Part shown: in pieces, positions 24,982 through 40,500 of the stretch
How positions within the stretch are numbered: position 1 is the first letter of the stretch
Layout: every line of letters begins with the position of its first letter
Assembly: GCA_014706295.1 (NCBI GenBank)
Contig: JACSVZ010000011.1
Coordinates: forward strand, 11,810,163-11,874,162
From: Lycocorax pyrrhopterus obiensis
Lineage: Eukaryota; Chordata; Aves; Passeriformes; Paradisaeidae
DNA length: 64,000 nucleotides
Reading direction: 5' to 3'
Program-made: the position numbers and the translations under genes
Notes under the pieces: model-generated
Told to the model about the DNA's origin: nothing
Database searches by the model: none
Seen by the model: only the letters and a program-made list of their open reading frames with translations

Positions 24982-27900
24982 TTCAGCTTTTTATGGATTA
25001 GCAAGCAATGTGTACTCACAAGTGTTCACAGCCTAACTATTTAATCTCATTTATTCTCTGAAGGATCTTATTATTAGTAGGAGTCTGATTTGTTAATTCT
25101 AAATTTAATTGAAATTTAGAAGATTTATATAGTGCTTGCATGTCAATTGTAACATTAACTCTTCTTTCACAAAATTCTCCTTTTGGTGCCACATGTCTTT
25201 TTTTAGGTGGTCATCTCAGACATTTAATAGAAAAATAATTGGGAAATTCTACTGGGCTTGAATAGCATATACCAGCTTTTGTAACTATAAAAGACCCCAA
25301 GGAAGTGCAAATGAACAGTTCTACATATTTTCCGTGAACAAGCAAACTAAAAGAAGTGAAATAACTGTAACTATGAAAGCATACTCCTATCACTGGGATT
25401 CCAAGAACAGCGTAAGTAACCTACATTCCTTTTCTCTCCATTCCACACAAATTCTCTTGATAATCTTCTTTCCATCTAGAGATGAAATGTCAAAGGAGTA
25501 CAGAACATACACACATAAGAATCATCAAAATCAAAATGAAGAATGTACAGTCACAGTAACCAGACTTCTCTATTTTTCAGACCATCCTTGATCTCTTGAA
25601 GTTAGGAAACGAAATGTCATTATGTGCCTTAAACAGAGCTTTTTATTCCATGTGTGCTCCAGAAGAGGAACTGTGTTAGGTGGATTGGAGTATTGCTCTT
25701 TTTACATGAACAAAAGCAGTCTTCTTCATTCTTCCTGTTCTATTTAAGTAGTTTCCTTGCTGGCTCTGATGACAGTCACGTAATCTCCTAATTCACACGT
25801 AATGTAAAATCTGGCTAATAAGTGGCAAGATTTATTTTCATATAACTGACTACATATTTCATGTGCAAATCTAGATGCTAAATATTCAGCATCTTAACTC
25901 TTACTTAACTTTTCTGATGTGCTCAGTTGAATCCCCTTAGAAACGGAGATCATATTAGTTGAATATTTTAGACTTTGAGCAGAATGCTTGCTTATCACCT
26001 AAAATTAAATTATTTGCATTTTTAAAGGAAAGGTCTGTGTTTATCACTATAACCGCCAGTGCAGAGAGGACCTGTTTTTAACACTGGGATGCACAATAAA
26101 GAAAAAAAAATAAATAAAACATCCATATGCATGAAAAAAAAACGCAGTTTAAATCAGCAATCTAAGCCAGGGCTTAGAAAAGGGCATTAGGATACAATAT
26201 GCTGCTGTATTTTATACTGTACTGCAGTGAAATGAAGTTTAAAAATGAGCTGGAGGTTAAAAATGTCTCTAAAACACATGGCTATAGACACCCCTGGAAC
26301 TATGATAAAGGCTAGTAATTTATTTTAGTTTTAAAAAGAATCTTGTAAGTTCAAGATAACAATGACTGCATGTAAAGAAAGAACACCACGTGACTGAACA
26401 GGACGTTTTAGCACAGAGTTACAGTTAAGTTCTCCTTTCTTTATCTGATCATCTCTGTAATATGCAAGGAAATACCACCAGGCATGGATTAGTGTCACAC
26501 TCCTGAAGCTGTAGGTAACTTGAAGAGATATTCCATAATCCTTTACTCATAGCAGAGGATCCCAGCTCCAGAGGGGCTCATGGGAACACTATATATTCAG
26601 TACATAATGAGGAGAGAGGCTTTGGGTGAGATAAGTATGTAGGGAGAGGGAAGGTTGTAAATTATTAAATGTTTCAAGAATTATGACTGTTACTAAATGA
26701 CTGCACAGTTAAACATGCTGTATGTTTTGTAAAGGGAGGTGATTATGAAAGAAACCGATATTAAAACAGAATGCTGAAATCAGTTTAAAGAACTCAAGAA
26801 CTGTCCTCTCTTGGCAGGTTTATACCATAATATTCATGAAGTATCTATAAAGATAGATTCTTCAAAACCTTGCCAAACATTTAGCCACAGCATTCTGCTA
26901 CTAACAAACGAACAAACTAGATAAATGCTTGCTTGGGTAGGCTTAAAAGTGCTGCAATATAATAAATATATCCATGAATTAATCTCTTACAGAATGTTGA
27001 TACTTTGATGCTTCTGAGGAAGAAAGCTCAGAATATAAAACAGTTTTTCATATGATACTTTATGTCAGACCTGATGGCAAAATAATTACAAAATTTTGAC
27101 TTGCTAAAGTCCTCACTATATTTTCTCTTACCCTTGATTTTTCATAAAGCTTCCACTTAAAATTATTTGTAATAAACAGAAAAAGAAGAATCCCCTTCAA
27201 GCAGCACAAATTGGGTATGTCTCTACGTAACATAATAAAAGTCAAAATCAACATTCCAACTTGAATATATGTTGTGTATCTCTTTGTTACTGGTAAAGTA
27301 CACCTTACCTTTATCTTTGACAGTTATGTGCATCATCTTAAACATTATTTTCTCTGAGAATTGCTGCTCCTTGTAAAACTGCAAAAAATAGAAAAGAAAA
27401 AATGGACACATTCTACTTTTTTAAGGTCATAATATAAATTGTCCCCCCTGTTACTATAGAAACAGAGTGGATTTCATCATTTTAATGCATGCAGTGATAA
27501 TTGTTCTTCTTTCAGTCTATGGATAGGTAGTTAATGGTGCCAGTTGCTGTTAGCACAGACACTGACTATTGTCATCTAAGCACAAAGCTGCTGTCTCCTG
27601 TTCTGTCACTGTGAGCTTTCCTAACCATCAGCAATTCATAAGGGAACATTCAGGCAGAATGAAGAGCTGTTCACAGGCCTCCGTTCTGTGGCTGAAACAG
27701 AATTCCCTGCAGGAATTATGTTTTCAAATGAAAACCAAATAAATATGACACAGCACAGAGTGCTTCTTCAGATTGTCCTGTCACGTCATTGCAGAAAAAC
27801 TGTCTTCTGAGTGGTAGCTTATAAAATTTGCTTTGTATTGAGAAAAGCTTCAGTTGATGTCCTATCTATAGAGCAAGCTTTCACTTGCCAGATACCATGA

Positions 27901-28238
27901 CCTTACAACACACATCTCTGTGCAACTGTGTATTTTAACCTTGAGATTATAAACAGATCAATGGGTACTAAGTAAATGTAAATACTGCAGTTCTGGGAGA
28001 TCACACTTATTCCACAGGTGCCCAAATTTAGGCTCATTTAGAATACGCAAGTGGAAAGTACAACCACTATCCAAATTCCAGCATTATCCGATCTCAATCC
28101 AAAACTTGGTTGCATCAGTTTTAAAAGAGAGGCACTCCAAAATAAGCAGATAATGGTCCCACAGAACATTATGATAACTAAGAATCACTGGTGGTTTGGG
28201 ATGCCGTCTTTCCTAACACACAGACACACACAGTGCTT

Positions 28239-28556
28239 GCACTGAGATGCTCCAGTCCCTCACACAGGACACAGTAGCTCCATCTCCCTCTTGCAGTGGC
28301 AGCCCAGAACAGGACACAGCACTCCGGGTGTGGCCTCAGCAGCGCTGCCCAGAGAGGAAGGGTCCCCGCCCTGGGCCTGCTGGCAACACTCCTGATGCAG
28401 CCCCGGGTGCCCTTAGCCCTCTTTGGCACAAGGGCACATTCCCAGCTCATTGCCAACTCGTTACCACTGTGCCAGCCAGCAGTATTCCCTGACCCTTTTT
28501 CGTCAATCTGCTTTCCAGCCAGCCAGCCCCCAGCAGGACTGGTGCCTTAGTCCACG
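28239..28556 (-). mobile_element. CR1 LINE fragment, - strand
   Basis: A locally GC-rich stretch read on the minus strand matches CR1 sequence. Diagnostic + strand pieces are GGGTGTGGCCTCAGCAGCGC, GGGCCTGCTGGCAACACTCC, CCTCTTTGGCACAAGGGCAC and CCCAGCTCATTGCCAACTCG. It lacks the ATTCTATGA 3' terminus, so both ends are incomplete, and substitutions and small deletions show it is decayed. The open frames of 81-92 codons across it, on both strands, are by-products of its GC-rich composition. Confidence 0.85.
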
Positions 28557-31500
28557 TACAGATAATATGGAATAACCATCATAAGTGTTACTAAAACTAT
28601 TGTTATCAATTTTACTCAGGTTTGGCTTAAAATATGAAATATTTATTCCCAATCAGTTATTCTCCGTTCATGTTAATTTGGCTATAATTAATGGAAGTTA
28701 TGGGGAATATGATCTCCTTATAAGAGATGCAGCTAATATGTTGTTTAAATATTAATGAGTTTATTCTTTATAAGGATAACTGCAATGCCTAATATAGATT
28801 AGTCAAGCAGACAGATACTTTTCTTAAAATTGAGGTGCTTCAAATCAATAGGGTTACAGGTTAACTATAAAACACTCTTTTCTGTTCTTAGCCTTCCTTG
28901 CTCAACACCATGAAATATATAAATTGTACACAGGATCGTATTTCCCTCTGACTTACGTCTGTGCAATTTGGTTCTGAAAGTCTTTCAGAAACTAACACTG
29001 TATGAAAAGCAATTGGCTTTTCTTGTCAATTTACCCAGTCTAGAACTGACAAAAATGCTGTAATGTGTATCATCAAAAATAGACATTTATGCAAAGTACT
29101 ATGAAAACTGAATTATGACTGGAATTATACTTGGAAAGGTCTGTTTAGAGGTCCCATCTGTGAACACAGAAAATTATAACAGACAAAATGTTGACAGTGG
29201 TATAATTTGTGAATACCAATAATAACATCAGCTGTTGCTGGACGGGTAAAACCACCGAGCCATACAACTCCTGCACAGTTCTTTTATTAATTATTTCTCC
29301 TCAGATCCTAAGAATTGTAACATACTGATTTTTACTCATGAGATTTTATGCAGTGTATCCCTGCATGTCTCTGACTCCTGAGGTTTTCCCAATTCCCCTG
29401 GGAATCATCTCTCTGTTATTCATACATATGTACATACGTACCCTACTTATCTTGTATTTAGGTCACATCAGCTGTGCGCACACAGCAGCACCAAACAGGT
29501 CACCATATGTCCAAAAATTCCACATATATTTGTTATGTATGTACATCCTGAAATGCATTTGGTTTACTACAGTGAGCATATAAATTTGTTCAGAAAAACA
29601 GTAACCACAATTAGAATTTTGGCAATATATCAGCTACACAGTAAACTCAGTCTTTTGGAGGAACATCAGGGTTACTGCATGAGTGCTCCATAGTGCACAT
29701 ACACATACAACTTCCTCACAAATCTCAGGTAAATATGACAGTCTTGTGTTTTCTGAAGATTCTATTTTTTGGCAGACAGCCAGGCTGAAAAGATTCTGCT
29801 GGAGTCCTATAAGCCATATTTGGCAATAACTCACTTCCTAACAAGCATATATAAAACTACATGAGAGGAGAAACAAGGTTCTAATTCTCCTCCATTTGAC
29901 AAGAGCCCAGTGGAAAGAAAACCAGCAGTGTTCTCTGCTAATGTGGCTTGCTGCAGAAAGTTGGAAATGGCTGTGATCGTGACTCCTGTCGTTCAGGCCC
30001 TGGCCCATTTGCCCACAACCTGGCTCATTTGCTCAGGACAGGCATTGAGCTAGGACTTGGAACAGAAACAAAGTGTGATCAGTGGAGTTGTGTTGACTTT
30101 TTTTTTAACAAGTGTTTGCTTTGAGCAAGTATAGCTAAAATAAATAGACCGTAATAGGAAGAGAGTAATTTAGGCATATTTCAGTAGCCAACTTGACTCC
30201 CATAATACTTTGCTACAGACAATATTAAATACTTCACCTTCATTAATGATACTACAGCGCATCACAATATACTGTTTTCTAACCTGAACTGAACCAGAAT
30301 GCACTGTGTGGCAAAAAGACAAATGAAAATTAAGTAAGAACAAATTACATACAGTGGTATAAAGAACAGCAGTACCATCCAAATTTGGAGAACAACAGTC
30401 CAGCAAAAGTGGCATTCTTTTCATATTCCACATATCAGGCAGTGAGATCACTACCTTGTAAGCAAAACTGAAGCATGTGAAAAACATGTCACATTTCAAG
30501 ATAAATTACCTATGCAATTGCAGCGTTTTTTATAATTAACGATACAATCATACAAGGCTGAATGAACTCAAAGACAAACCAGTTGGAAAAAGTTTACTGC
30601 AAAATATGTCTACAGCTCATTTGTGAGCTACTTAAATGAGATTGCATCTCTTCTTCAGGGAAAGCTGGGGGAGAATCTGTGTCTGTGATCCAGGTCTTTT
30701 TGAAATCCAGACAGATTTTGCACACAAAATAAAATCAGCTTGCTTTCTTACAGGTGTCTTTTGTATGCAGCTGTTAATTTTCTTGATAGCTTTTGTGCTT
30801 TCATTGTATTTCCCTATACTTGGCATGGCGGGCAACAGCACAACAGAAACATCCTCACATGTACCAAAATCTAGAGCCCACAGTACACTTAAAGAAGTTT
30901 TTAGACAATAATATGGAATACTTCCAGGCCATGCTCCCTTTACAGCTATTAGAGAGGGGATTGAGACAGGAAATTACCTATTAACAACATTTTAATGTAG
31001 GCTGCCTTGTTCAGCAAAGAAAATTTAGTCTGGGAAGAAACCTTTCCCCATCAGCTCTTAAAATGATTCAGGCAATATTCTGCCTGATCAAAAGACTTAC
31101 CAATTTCCTGCTGACCACATCCTTCTCTGCTCTGACAGTGAATGCAATGAAATAAAAGACTGCAGGCACATGCTGGAGTAAAAATATTTTTAGATTTTTA
31201 ATCCCCTGGCTGGATACAGCCATATTAAATATAGATTACTTTTTATGACTAGAGATAAAATGGAATGAAAATAGGAAAATTGTCACTGAATAAAAAAGAA
31301 GTGTGGCAATGAAGGTATATCATGGCCTGTAGATAATACAGTATAGAGAAAGCTAATGTATACATTCATCATATGAAGCAGAACAAGGAGGATAGTATTT
31401 CTGGTGTATATAATATAATATAATATAAATAATTTATAAATATATTCTTACTCTAATTCCATGACTGAACCATTCTTGAATTTACACAGTCTTGTTTTAA

Positions 31501-34500
31501 AATGTCCTCTATACGAAATGAGATTCAAGACCTGCAACCTCCATTTACATAGGCATGTCTTGGGACATAGAGAAAATGTAACAATTTTCTACTTAAAAAA
31601 AATTTAAAACTCAGTGATATTTGTACTTCATACACAAAACTTCAGTTCCTTTGGCTAGCCTTGCAGAACAAAACAGTCCCATTGTGATGAAGGATTCCAA
31701 ATACTACTTAGTATTATAAATAGCATGACAAGCTCATCTTTCAACTAGGTTTTCACTGTACTGGTACAGTCAATGAGTTGGAGTTTTCCTGGTATAATTA
31801 TAAATATGTTTGCTTTCCATTGAGGTTTCAGGATATCTTCTTTTGTTGTGGATAAAATTTGTATTTTCTAGAAATATGTCTGGCTTTAATGCAGAAGTAC
31901 CAATCAAGCAAACCAGTCAATGCTCTCTGTGTAGCTGGCCAGTCAAATGCCAAGAGTTAAGTGGGATGAAACTGTTCAGCTGTGGTGAGCAGTGAAGAAG
32001 TGACTGCTGGGAAGGACTACTGTGAAAATTGTTTGACTACACACTGAACAGTTTAGCAGTAAACAGAGAGAAAAAACATTAAATACTATATTTTAAAATA
32101 TTACCCCCAATTTATCCAATTTATTGCAAGATTCATATAGCCAATCTTTTCTGCCTGGAGCAGAGTGCATATAGGATCATTGTTCACATTACCTTCAATG
32201 GAAGTAGCAATCCTTTCCTGTGAAAATTCTTCTTTGGCTATTCCAGAATCCAAATTTACTGAGTTAATCCAGAAGCTTCCTTTCATTTATAAACTTAAAT
32301 CATTTTTTGGTACATCTTAATGACATATACTAAAACCCAAGGGCAAAGAAAAAGGAAAAAAAAATCAGCTCCCTACCCTTTGTGCACATTTTTCTGCTCT
32401 GGTTATATAAATCAGTCATTTATATAATGAAAAAAAGGAACTAACACCTTCACTTCCAACAGAGGAGGAATAACAAGGTGCCTAACTAGGCAGCCAGAGG
32501 GGTGGTAAAAATCCTGCTTTTTTTTTTTAAAAAAAGCATTCTTTGATCTTTTTTGGGTTTTTTTGTCAAAATGGTATAATTTTGTGGGTGATTTGGTCTG
32601 GTTTGATTTTAGTTTGTTTTTTTTTTGTTTTTTCAGTACTAGCTCTTTTCCCAAAATGGCATGGCAGACATCTGAAACACAGATCAACTGAGAGACTGGA
32701 AAAATTCTTAGTAGACACAGCTCTGGCTAGAGTTTTCACAGAATAAACACTACCACTTAGCAGTGACTGAATTTAAGGGCTCTGCCCCAAAAATAATGCA
32801 GAACTCCAGTTTTGCCTATTGCATAGAAGGAAAAAACATTGCAGTCCAACATCTTTCTGCTGATGAAAAAGGGTTATTTGGGTTGGAAGCACCATATTAA
32901 AGTGTAATGTTCATTTTTGTAAAGTAAGAATCATTAAATAGCACTGAAGCATCTATTACTGCACAATGTTTAAAATATTTTGAACTCATAGTTCTATTTC
33001 TGGATACTTCTTTGTCCCTGTTTGAATTTTGAAATTGTTCACAGCTCAAAGAAGAAACCGAAAGCAGCCTTTAAATAATTGTCTCTGCAGATGAAAGATA
33101 ACTAAATTTTGAAGAACTAAGGAGTCAAGAAGAGCACAGTAAGCGCACAAAGCCAGTTTGATTACAGAGGGTCAGACCAGCCTATGTTTCATCAAGTGTT
33201 ATACATTCTATTTTAAAAAAATCTTTAAACTCGTGGAAACTTTCAATACATTACAGAATGTAGAATTGAGAGCATAATCCTTCACCTCTGATTGAGCTGC
33301 CTTTGCTGAATTCCTCTCTCAAAATGCCTTCTATGAAGACTTCATATTAGCTAAAACAGTGTGTTCATAGAATTCTCTTCTTTTCATCACTCTTCCTAAG
33401 AAACAGGTGTCAGCACACTAAAATTACTTCTGTTCCCAATGGTCTCTGCCCAGTTCTGAGCTCATGATCCATTTTCCAACTTCTGTTATTTTATTCCTTC
33501 TCCTATTGTAAGATCGTCTTCTACCAGCGGGTGTCTGAAGGGAGGGTCATTTGAAAACCTTACCGGTTATGAGAGATGTAATTGTGCTCAGATTGGACAC
33601 TGGTATAAACCAGCAGGAGTCAGTAGCTGGGCAGAGGCTCATTCCAGAGCTGAATTTGATACTTTGTGTTTACATTAATTGTTTCACCATTTGAAACAAA
33701 TGTTTATTTAAAGCTGATTGAGGTAAGAGCTGACACAGTGTGCCATTTATATCATCAGTGCCTTTGCCACTTCGTCTCAGCAGGTTTTACTTTGAAGAAG
33801 CAAAAATAGCTTCATCAGACACTGAAAGAAAATCTTAACATTCTGGTTAATCAGCAGCAGTCTGTGAAGAAAACAGCAAAGTAATGAAATCTCCACTTCT
33901 GAATAATTGTACTTGGGAAGCAGCGAGATTCCAGCATAAATTAATTCTGAGCATCCAGCTCAGTTTTCAGCTAGAATCAATCAATCAAGCACTGAAACTA
34001 AATTCACAGCTCTCCACAGCATATTCTTTTTGGTAGGATGCAGAAAGATTAAAAAATAAAATAAAATTAAGGCACTAAATTATTTTTTCCTACACAGGAG
34101 AGCCATTATTTGTACAATAGAAATCAGTTACTGATGTGGGGAATTTTAATAACCTTATGTTCTCAATGTTCCAAATCCAAGTGATGGATGCATTGGAAGG
34201 CACATTGAGGTATATGCCTCAGCATTCTATCTAAACATGATTTACTATTGGAGAATTGTTAGCAAATCTATCATAACACCCTGCCGCCCAATCTTCCGTT
34301 GTTTTATGTCACATGCAATCTTTGCACAAAAAACTCAAAATCATAAAAAACTCAACTATAAATTTTGAAGAGGAGTCCACATTAACCATGCTTCTCAGAC
34401 TGAATTTATTATTCCAACAACTTTATAAAAGCATAATGAAAAGAAAGCAACTAAAGTTCTATTTAAGACATATAATAAAACTTTGGGCCTTCACCACCTT

Positions 34501-37500
34501 GAGGTAACAGGGGAGGGAAGGAGGCAGGAGAAATTTTACCCACAGTAGTACCTTGTACAGTCTCAAGTACTCAGTCACAGAAAATGAGAATCAGGCAAAT
34601 AGATTGTAAGAGGAAGATGTAAAAATGACATCCTAGGTTAGAACTGGGCTGTTATGAGTGAGCCAAATGTAGCTCTAAGATCATTCCACCTTAGCTAATC
34701 AGAATTTACAACTCGCTCAAATTTAGGTCTCTGAAGTGCCCGAAAACATCTTTTTGTAATTTTATTCCATCACTGCACACATCTGTCTCCAAGAAAAAGT
34801 GTCCTTAAATCCGTGAATATAACATATGCTACTCATTCCATTCCTTTGAGTACTTGACCAGTCTTCCAGAGCCCAGTGAAATTTAAAAGCTGTTAAAAAA
34901 CAAGCAGAAATTCTAGACCAACTAGAGAGCTGATAAAGGAAAAAATTTCTGTGGAAAAATATCCTTCTTGTGATTGGAATTAGCTAGAAAATGTCTCCAT
35001 TACTCTGCTCTACTTCAAGGCAAATGCCTAAACCTTTAAAATCCCTTAAAAAGATTTAGTAATTGAACACCTGTAATTCTGAGAAACTTTTCTGAGGACA
35101 AAGAAAAGTAATTCTTTCTTTAGTAAGAAACCCTTCACTTATTTAAACTGCAATTTGTGTAATCCCTAGAAACTGTAGCATTTTTTCAAAGTGGGATTTT
35201 TATCTGAAGAGAGACTCACTGTATTTTGTCTTCAGACTACAATTGAATGGTTTCTGCCAAGGGCCTCATGACAGGGGAATTGATCGGTTTCTGTGGTAAA
35301 GATCAGTTCACCCTAGAGGTCAGTAATAATACCAAATAATTTCAATATATATGTCACACCAACCACTAAAAAAGCACCCTGACAAAGGAGCATAAGCTGT
35401 TTTTTGCTCACGAGGACCATATTTTCATCTAGGTGAGACAGGGATTGAAAGTAGAAAGGTTTAAGTTTTCTAAAAATGTTGCCCTTAAAATTATCGGTAT
35501 TAGAAAATGCATTCCTTAATATAGTACGTCATTTTATATTAGAAAATCATATGATTTCAAATTCTGATCAATCTAAGGAACTTCTCACTGCGTAGTAATC
35601 TCTGCATATCAAACAATTAATCTCCTCACCAATTACCAAATTACTGAACTAACCCTCATTTGCTTTACAACTGTAAAACAAAGACCTTTGTAAAACTGTG
35701 TGCAATGCTGTAGAATTGGCAACCTTTACTCCAGTCTCTTCTGTACTGAGTGAATTTTGTTAACTTGTGGTGGTGGGAAAATTATCTATATTTCTTCTAT
35801 CCTTTACTGTAAGAAGAAAATACGCACAATCTTTTGCTCTCTGATATTTTATTCAGTTCAAGATTGTTTAAACACTAAAAGATATTTTAGAAGCTATTTC
35901 AGCAAATTACTGAGCTAATGTTACAAGAATTCCTTCATTTGCTCATTTTCCTGTACCTGCACAAAGAACATGCCCTGCTGATGGCCAAGGTGTGCCATAG
36001 AGACAATAAGAACCACAGGACACTTAACTGTGTATCATCCAGACAGAAACAAAACATTCCAATACCCAATACTAGATGAGATATACCCTTTACTGTAGGA
36101 AAAAGAAACTTCTAGGAGTGCTTCCTGAGCTTCCAGTTACTGACACAAACATGGACACCGACCACAGAAAACTAAAGGTGCCCTTCCAGGGAACGTTAGA
36201 GTATCACACTCCAGCCAAGCTCTCTGTAGTGCTTCTGGAAGACAGACAGAAAGCAGATATTTTCATGTTATAAAAGTATACAAATAAATACTAAAGTAAA
36301 CAAAGACTTACCCACTTGGTTCTGCTAACACCACCTTCATTATCTTCTACAGGTGCAACAGCCTCTGCAGGGGGACACTTGAGTTTTGATAACAACTCTT
36401 CCGGTTATTACAAAGGCAAAGCACAGGACCTTAATCACAACACAACGGTGTCTTCACATGACTTTCTAACACCTTCAACTAAAAGGGAAATAATTAATTA
36501 ACCTGGGACCAAATCTGAAATTATCACATCAAAGAAACAGATCTGAGAGTTAACAGTACATTAAACAGTTGTGTTTCCTGAAAAGATAACTGGAATGACT
36601 ATCAATAAATAAACTTCTTCTTGAGACTTCTGAGAAATAAACCAGTTGGAAGCTCACCAATAAATGAATACTGCTGGAAAGACACAACACAGGGCACATA
36701 AACCTACGCATGATGGTTTTGCATCATTGAAACAAGAGTCATACAGGTAACCTTTCCTCTGCTTGTCTCAATATTGAAAGTCCTGCTGTAACTGTTTCTA
36801 AACCATATAAACTTAGAAGCTGACCAAGTATCAACTGAAAGTTTGTAAAAGGGAGTGTAGTTTCCTCATTTCTCATCACTCTCTGAAGGATGAGGATTCT
36901 TCTTTCCTCTGGCTTCAGAAGCTGAAAGCTCTCTGTTTATTTGTTTTGATTTCCCAGGAGATCAAGAGAGACAGAAATTACAGTCATGACCACGGCTCTC
37001 AGCATTTGCTTTCTGACTACAGCATCTCAGATTTCAGTTTTGTTTTTAATGCTCGCAAGTGACCCACATCAATGCAGTTCAAAGACAACATTATTACATA
37101 AAAGTCACTACGGAGTCCAAATTAAAGATCTCATAATTGATCTGAATGATGGGTCTCTCCATAGCAGAAGGCTTGAATTGCAAGGCTTGCCTCTCCTCAA
37201 ACTAATGGTAGACTCCTCTGTGGTCAGTTTCACTCTTTATTGCTTAAATTAGAAGATCAAAATACAGTAGTTAGTGAAGATGTTTTGGACCACATTAATC
37301 TCTGAAATTACTCCTGCAACTTGATAAAGCAAAAGTAAGCATTTTTGCTTTAAAAAATCACAGTGAAACTAGTGTTTTACTATAAGAAGAGCTAATTATT
37401 ATTATACAGACAGGCAGTAAATTTAGAAATAGAAAAATAAAGCTTAAGCAACAGCAAAAAATGAAAGATTTAAAACACTGTCTAGGTAGCTGATGGCTGC

Positions 37501-40500
37501 ACAGATGCCACAAACAAAAAAACCAACTGGCTTAAACTAGTGGTTGTCCACTTCGTGGTCACTAGATTTTAATTTCCATGGTTTGGGAAAACTTTCAAAC
37601 TTGTTTGTTTGTGACAAAACTCAACATAACTGCAAAGACAGTGAAAATTATCATGAGCACAGGAAAAGCAGGACAGTAAAACTACTTTTGCACACTGCGG
37701 TACAATTCTATAAAGTAATGTAGAAATGTCTTCCTCAGCAGTAGTTAACCACAGGTCAGTTTGTTTCAAGCCAGATTTTGGTGCCTTGGGTGCAACCCAG
37801 CCACTGCAGTTGCTACCCAAACTCTATCCAGCATCATTGTAAAAGTGATTTTACAAGCTGGAATTAATCAATGTCATAATCTAAGCAGAACTTTGGCTCC
37901 TGTACTTTAATCAATAATGGACCATGTATCACAAGAAGAAAGATCTTGGTGTATCACAGCTGCTACGAGAACAACTACCAAAATCCTGGGAATGAGCAAG
38001 ATCGGCAAACTGTAGCAGCCAGCCCTGTGATGCTGCCACAGCAGACAAGAACATAAACTTCTTGCTAAAATACTTGGCATTATCAAAAAATATTTTAAAA
38101 ACCTCTTCCACCTGAACAGACCAGCTTAGCAAGGAAGCGTCCCCCTACCTAGGTTATCCATGCCACTTGGTTGATTTCTGACATCCTCTAGGATTTAAAG
38201 AGCATTCTATCTGCATAAACCAATGCAGTATAATCCTAAAACATCTCATCTATCCTGGTTATTTCAAGCTGGAGATGTTTTAGGGATTCTGAAGGAGAAT
38301 GCCATGGTAATGCAGCTCAACAGCTGTCAGTATCCAGCCAGTCAAACTCGAGCGGAGCTGAACACAAATGCATAATCCCTGAACTGACATGGAAATGCAT
38401 CCTCAAAATGAGTTACATATGGGCTCCTGCATTCCTGCTCTCTCACTTTTGTAAGGGATATTTATTTCAGCCCCCTTCCCTTCCACCAGCACAGACATGT
38501 ACAGTCAACAAATCTGGGAGTGGAAAACTACATCTTCACCTGTAGTGGTTTAGTTCAGACATCACCAAAGACCGATTCTCTGAAAAGGACAATCACAGCA
38601 CCACATATGCACCAGTGTCAGACCAGCAGCAGGTTGCAAATTTCTGATCACAGATGGTTGGGCTTGGCTTCAGTCTCCTAAGAACTATAGCCTAAGTTCT
38701 TACTGGTTTGTGTATTTTATAGTCCACTTGTACGTCAGTAAAACTAAAACCCATTTCTATGTAATGCTCTCCATGGTTTTAAAATGTATTAGTGAATTCC
38801 ACAGATTCTCTGGTAGGAGATGAGTGATCCTGCCAGAGGGGAAAAAAAAAGAAATCTTTTAAAAGGCCATGTTTACTACATTTGAAAGGATGTGCTACTG
38901 GTTTGCTAAGTGGACAGATTAGGTAAAGTGCTACTATGAAACATGACTGAGCTTTCTTTGGCTACTGAATACTTAGGAACAGTCTACAAAAATCCATAAC
39001 CATTAATCTCAAGAAAACTGTTACTGCAGTTCATTCAATCAGAATTCTTGCTAGCACAGGTGCTTGTCTACACATACTTACAGGCCAAGAAATCACTTAC
39101 TACTGAGTCATTACAAAACCTCTTCTGGAAATTACTCTCACAGACAAAAACAAACAAAAGCCAAAACTCAATTCTGTATTGTTTAGTGTCCTCTCAAAAA
39201 GAGCCAGCACATAAAGATTAAAAAGTTTCATGTGAATGATGAAAGTAAGAACTTAATTTATGCCTTCATTTCAGCCTCTTGTTAAACACACCTTTCTTCC
39301 GTTTGTCAAGGAAGATTTCATCCTTAGGTCTGTTCTTTGCTATTACATTTAATTCTCATGTCAGATACTATATGGAATACACATTTGTCTTCCATCTATA
39401 AATTAATCAAGATAAAAATCATGCAGACAGTTGTGAGATCTAGTTGGTAAAACCGAAGAAATTAAAATATTCTTGTTGTCTTCTGTGGCTCTTTTCTAAT
39501 TTCCATAATATAATGGCAGAGATCAGAATTAATCCAAGTGATGTAAACAAAGTGATTTTAATCTCATCCGAACCCATTATGTCTAATACATTTGCTTACA
39601 GAGCTCAGAACTGAAAAAAGAAGTAGGATGATGCATAGTTACTTTCCACTGGACTTGTTCTCTTTCCTTATGTTATCTTGATCTATTCAGGGTGTCTTAT
39701 GTTGTAACAACTTTTATTTTACATTTTTTAGTACTTAAATACTGTTCAACTGATATTTTATACACAGAGGATTAAGTTATCTACTTGAGCAAAGACTTCA
39801 AAATTAGTGCTTTCTGATGATATTTTTACGCTACTGAGCAAGAAGCTAGAAAGACAAAAACTGTTATATTAGCTTGATTATGCCTATGATTAGCTCAATC
39901 TCATCTCCAGTGCTGGCCAATATCAGACACTGATTGCAAAAGCATAACAATTTTGAATCCGCTTTGTAGGCAAACCAGGGAGTTGTTTTGTTAGGCTCCA
40001 GTCTTGCTATACAGGTGAAAGTTGTCTAACAGTTCTTAAAACCCAACAACATTAATGCAGTAAAAAGCATACCAAAGTATGCAAAAAGACAGAATTCTGT
40101 TCTGTGGTTAAATTCAGAAAAACTTAAAAAATGCACTTCCGATGTCAGCTGAGAAGTGGCTCTCTTCCAGAGGGCTCTAAAGTGTATTCCTCAACTGTTT
40201 AGCAATTCTGCCTCTAGATACTGGGAGCAATATTTTGCAGATCAGCAGGTGGCCTGGGACCTTACTGAAGAGAGGAGGTAAAATGCTCTGTTGTATTTGT
40301 GGTAGAAGAGAACTCTGTGGCAGACTTAACAGGCCCTGGAGAACCCAGTCTCAATGAACACAGAAACGTCACAGGTGAAAAATAACCAAGGAAGGTTTCA
40401 GAGAAAAGTGTTCATAGGAATGTATTAGAAAAGGCAGTCCTTTCTAAACTGGAAAGTGAGGATGTAAAACCAAGTCTGAGGTTCTGGGCATGATTTTGGT

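Larger units (their letters stand above)
13141..28238. other. Long non-coding stretch (15 kb), no gene recognised
   Basis: AT-rich DNA with no coding exon that I can support on either strand. Visible contents are a TC-rich tract (16,919-16,960), a poly-T run (18,233-18,249), a 12-bp palindrome GTACTGCAGTAC (22,549-22,560), three perfect micro-duplications (24,486-24,981) and an A-rich patch near 26,100. All open frames here are under 100 codons and lack family-like motifs. Confidence 0.65.

Noticed and set aside
32515..32538. TGCTTTTTTT/AAAAAAAGCA inverted repeat
   Set aside because: It consists almost entirely of a T-run meeting an A-run, so the inverted symmetry is a composition effect.
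32618..32636. Polypyrimidine tract plus CAG resembling a splice acceptor
   Set aside because: No donor at exon-like distance and no transcript context. T-rich tracts before CAG are common here.
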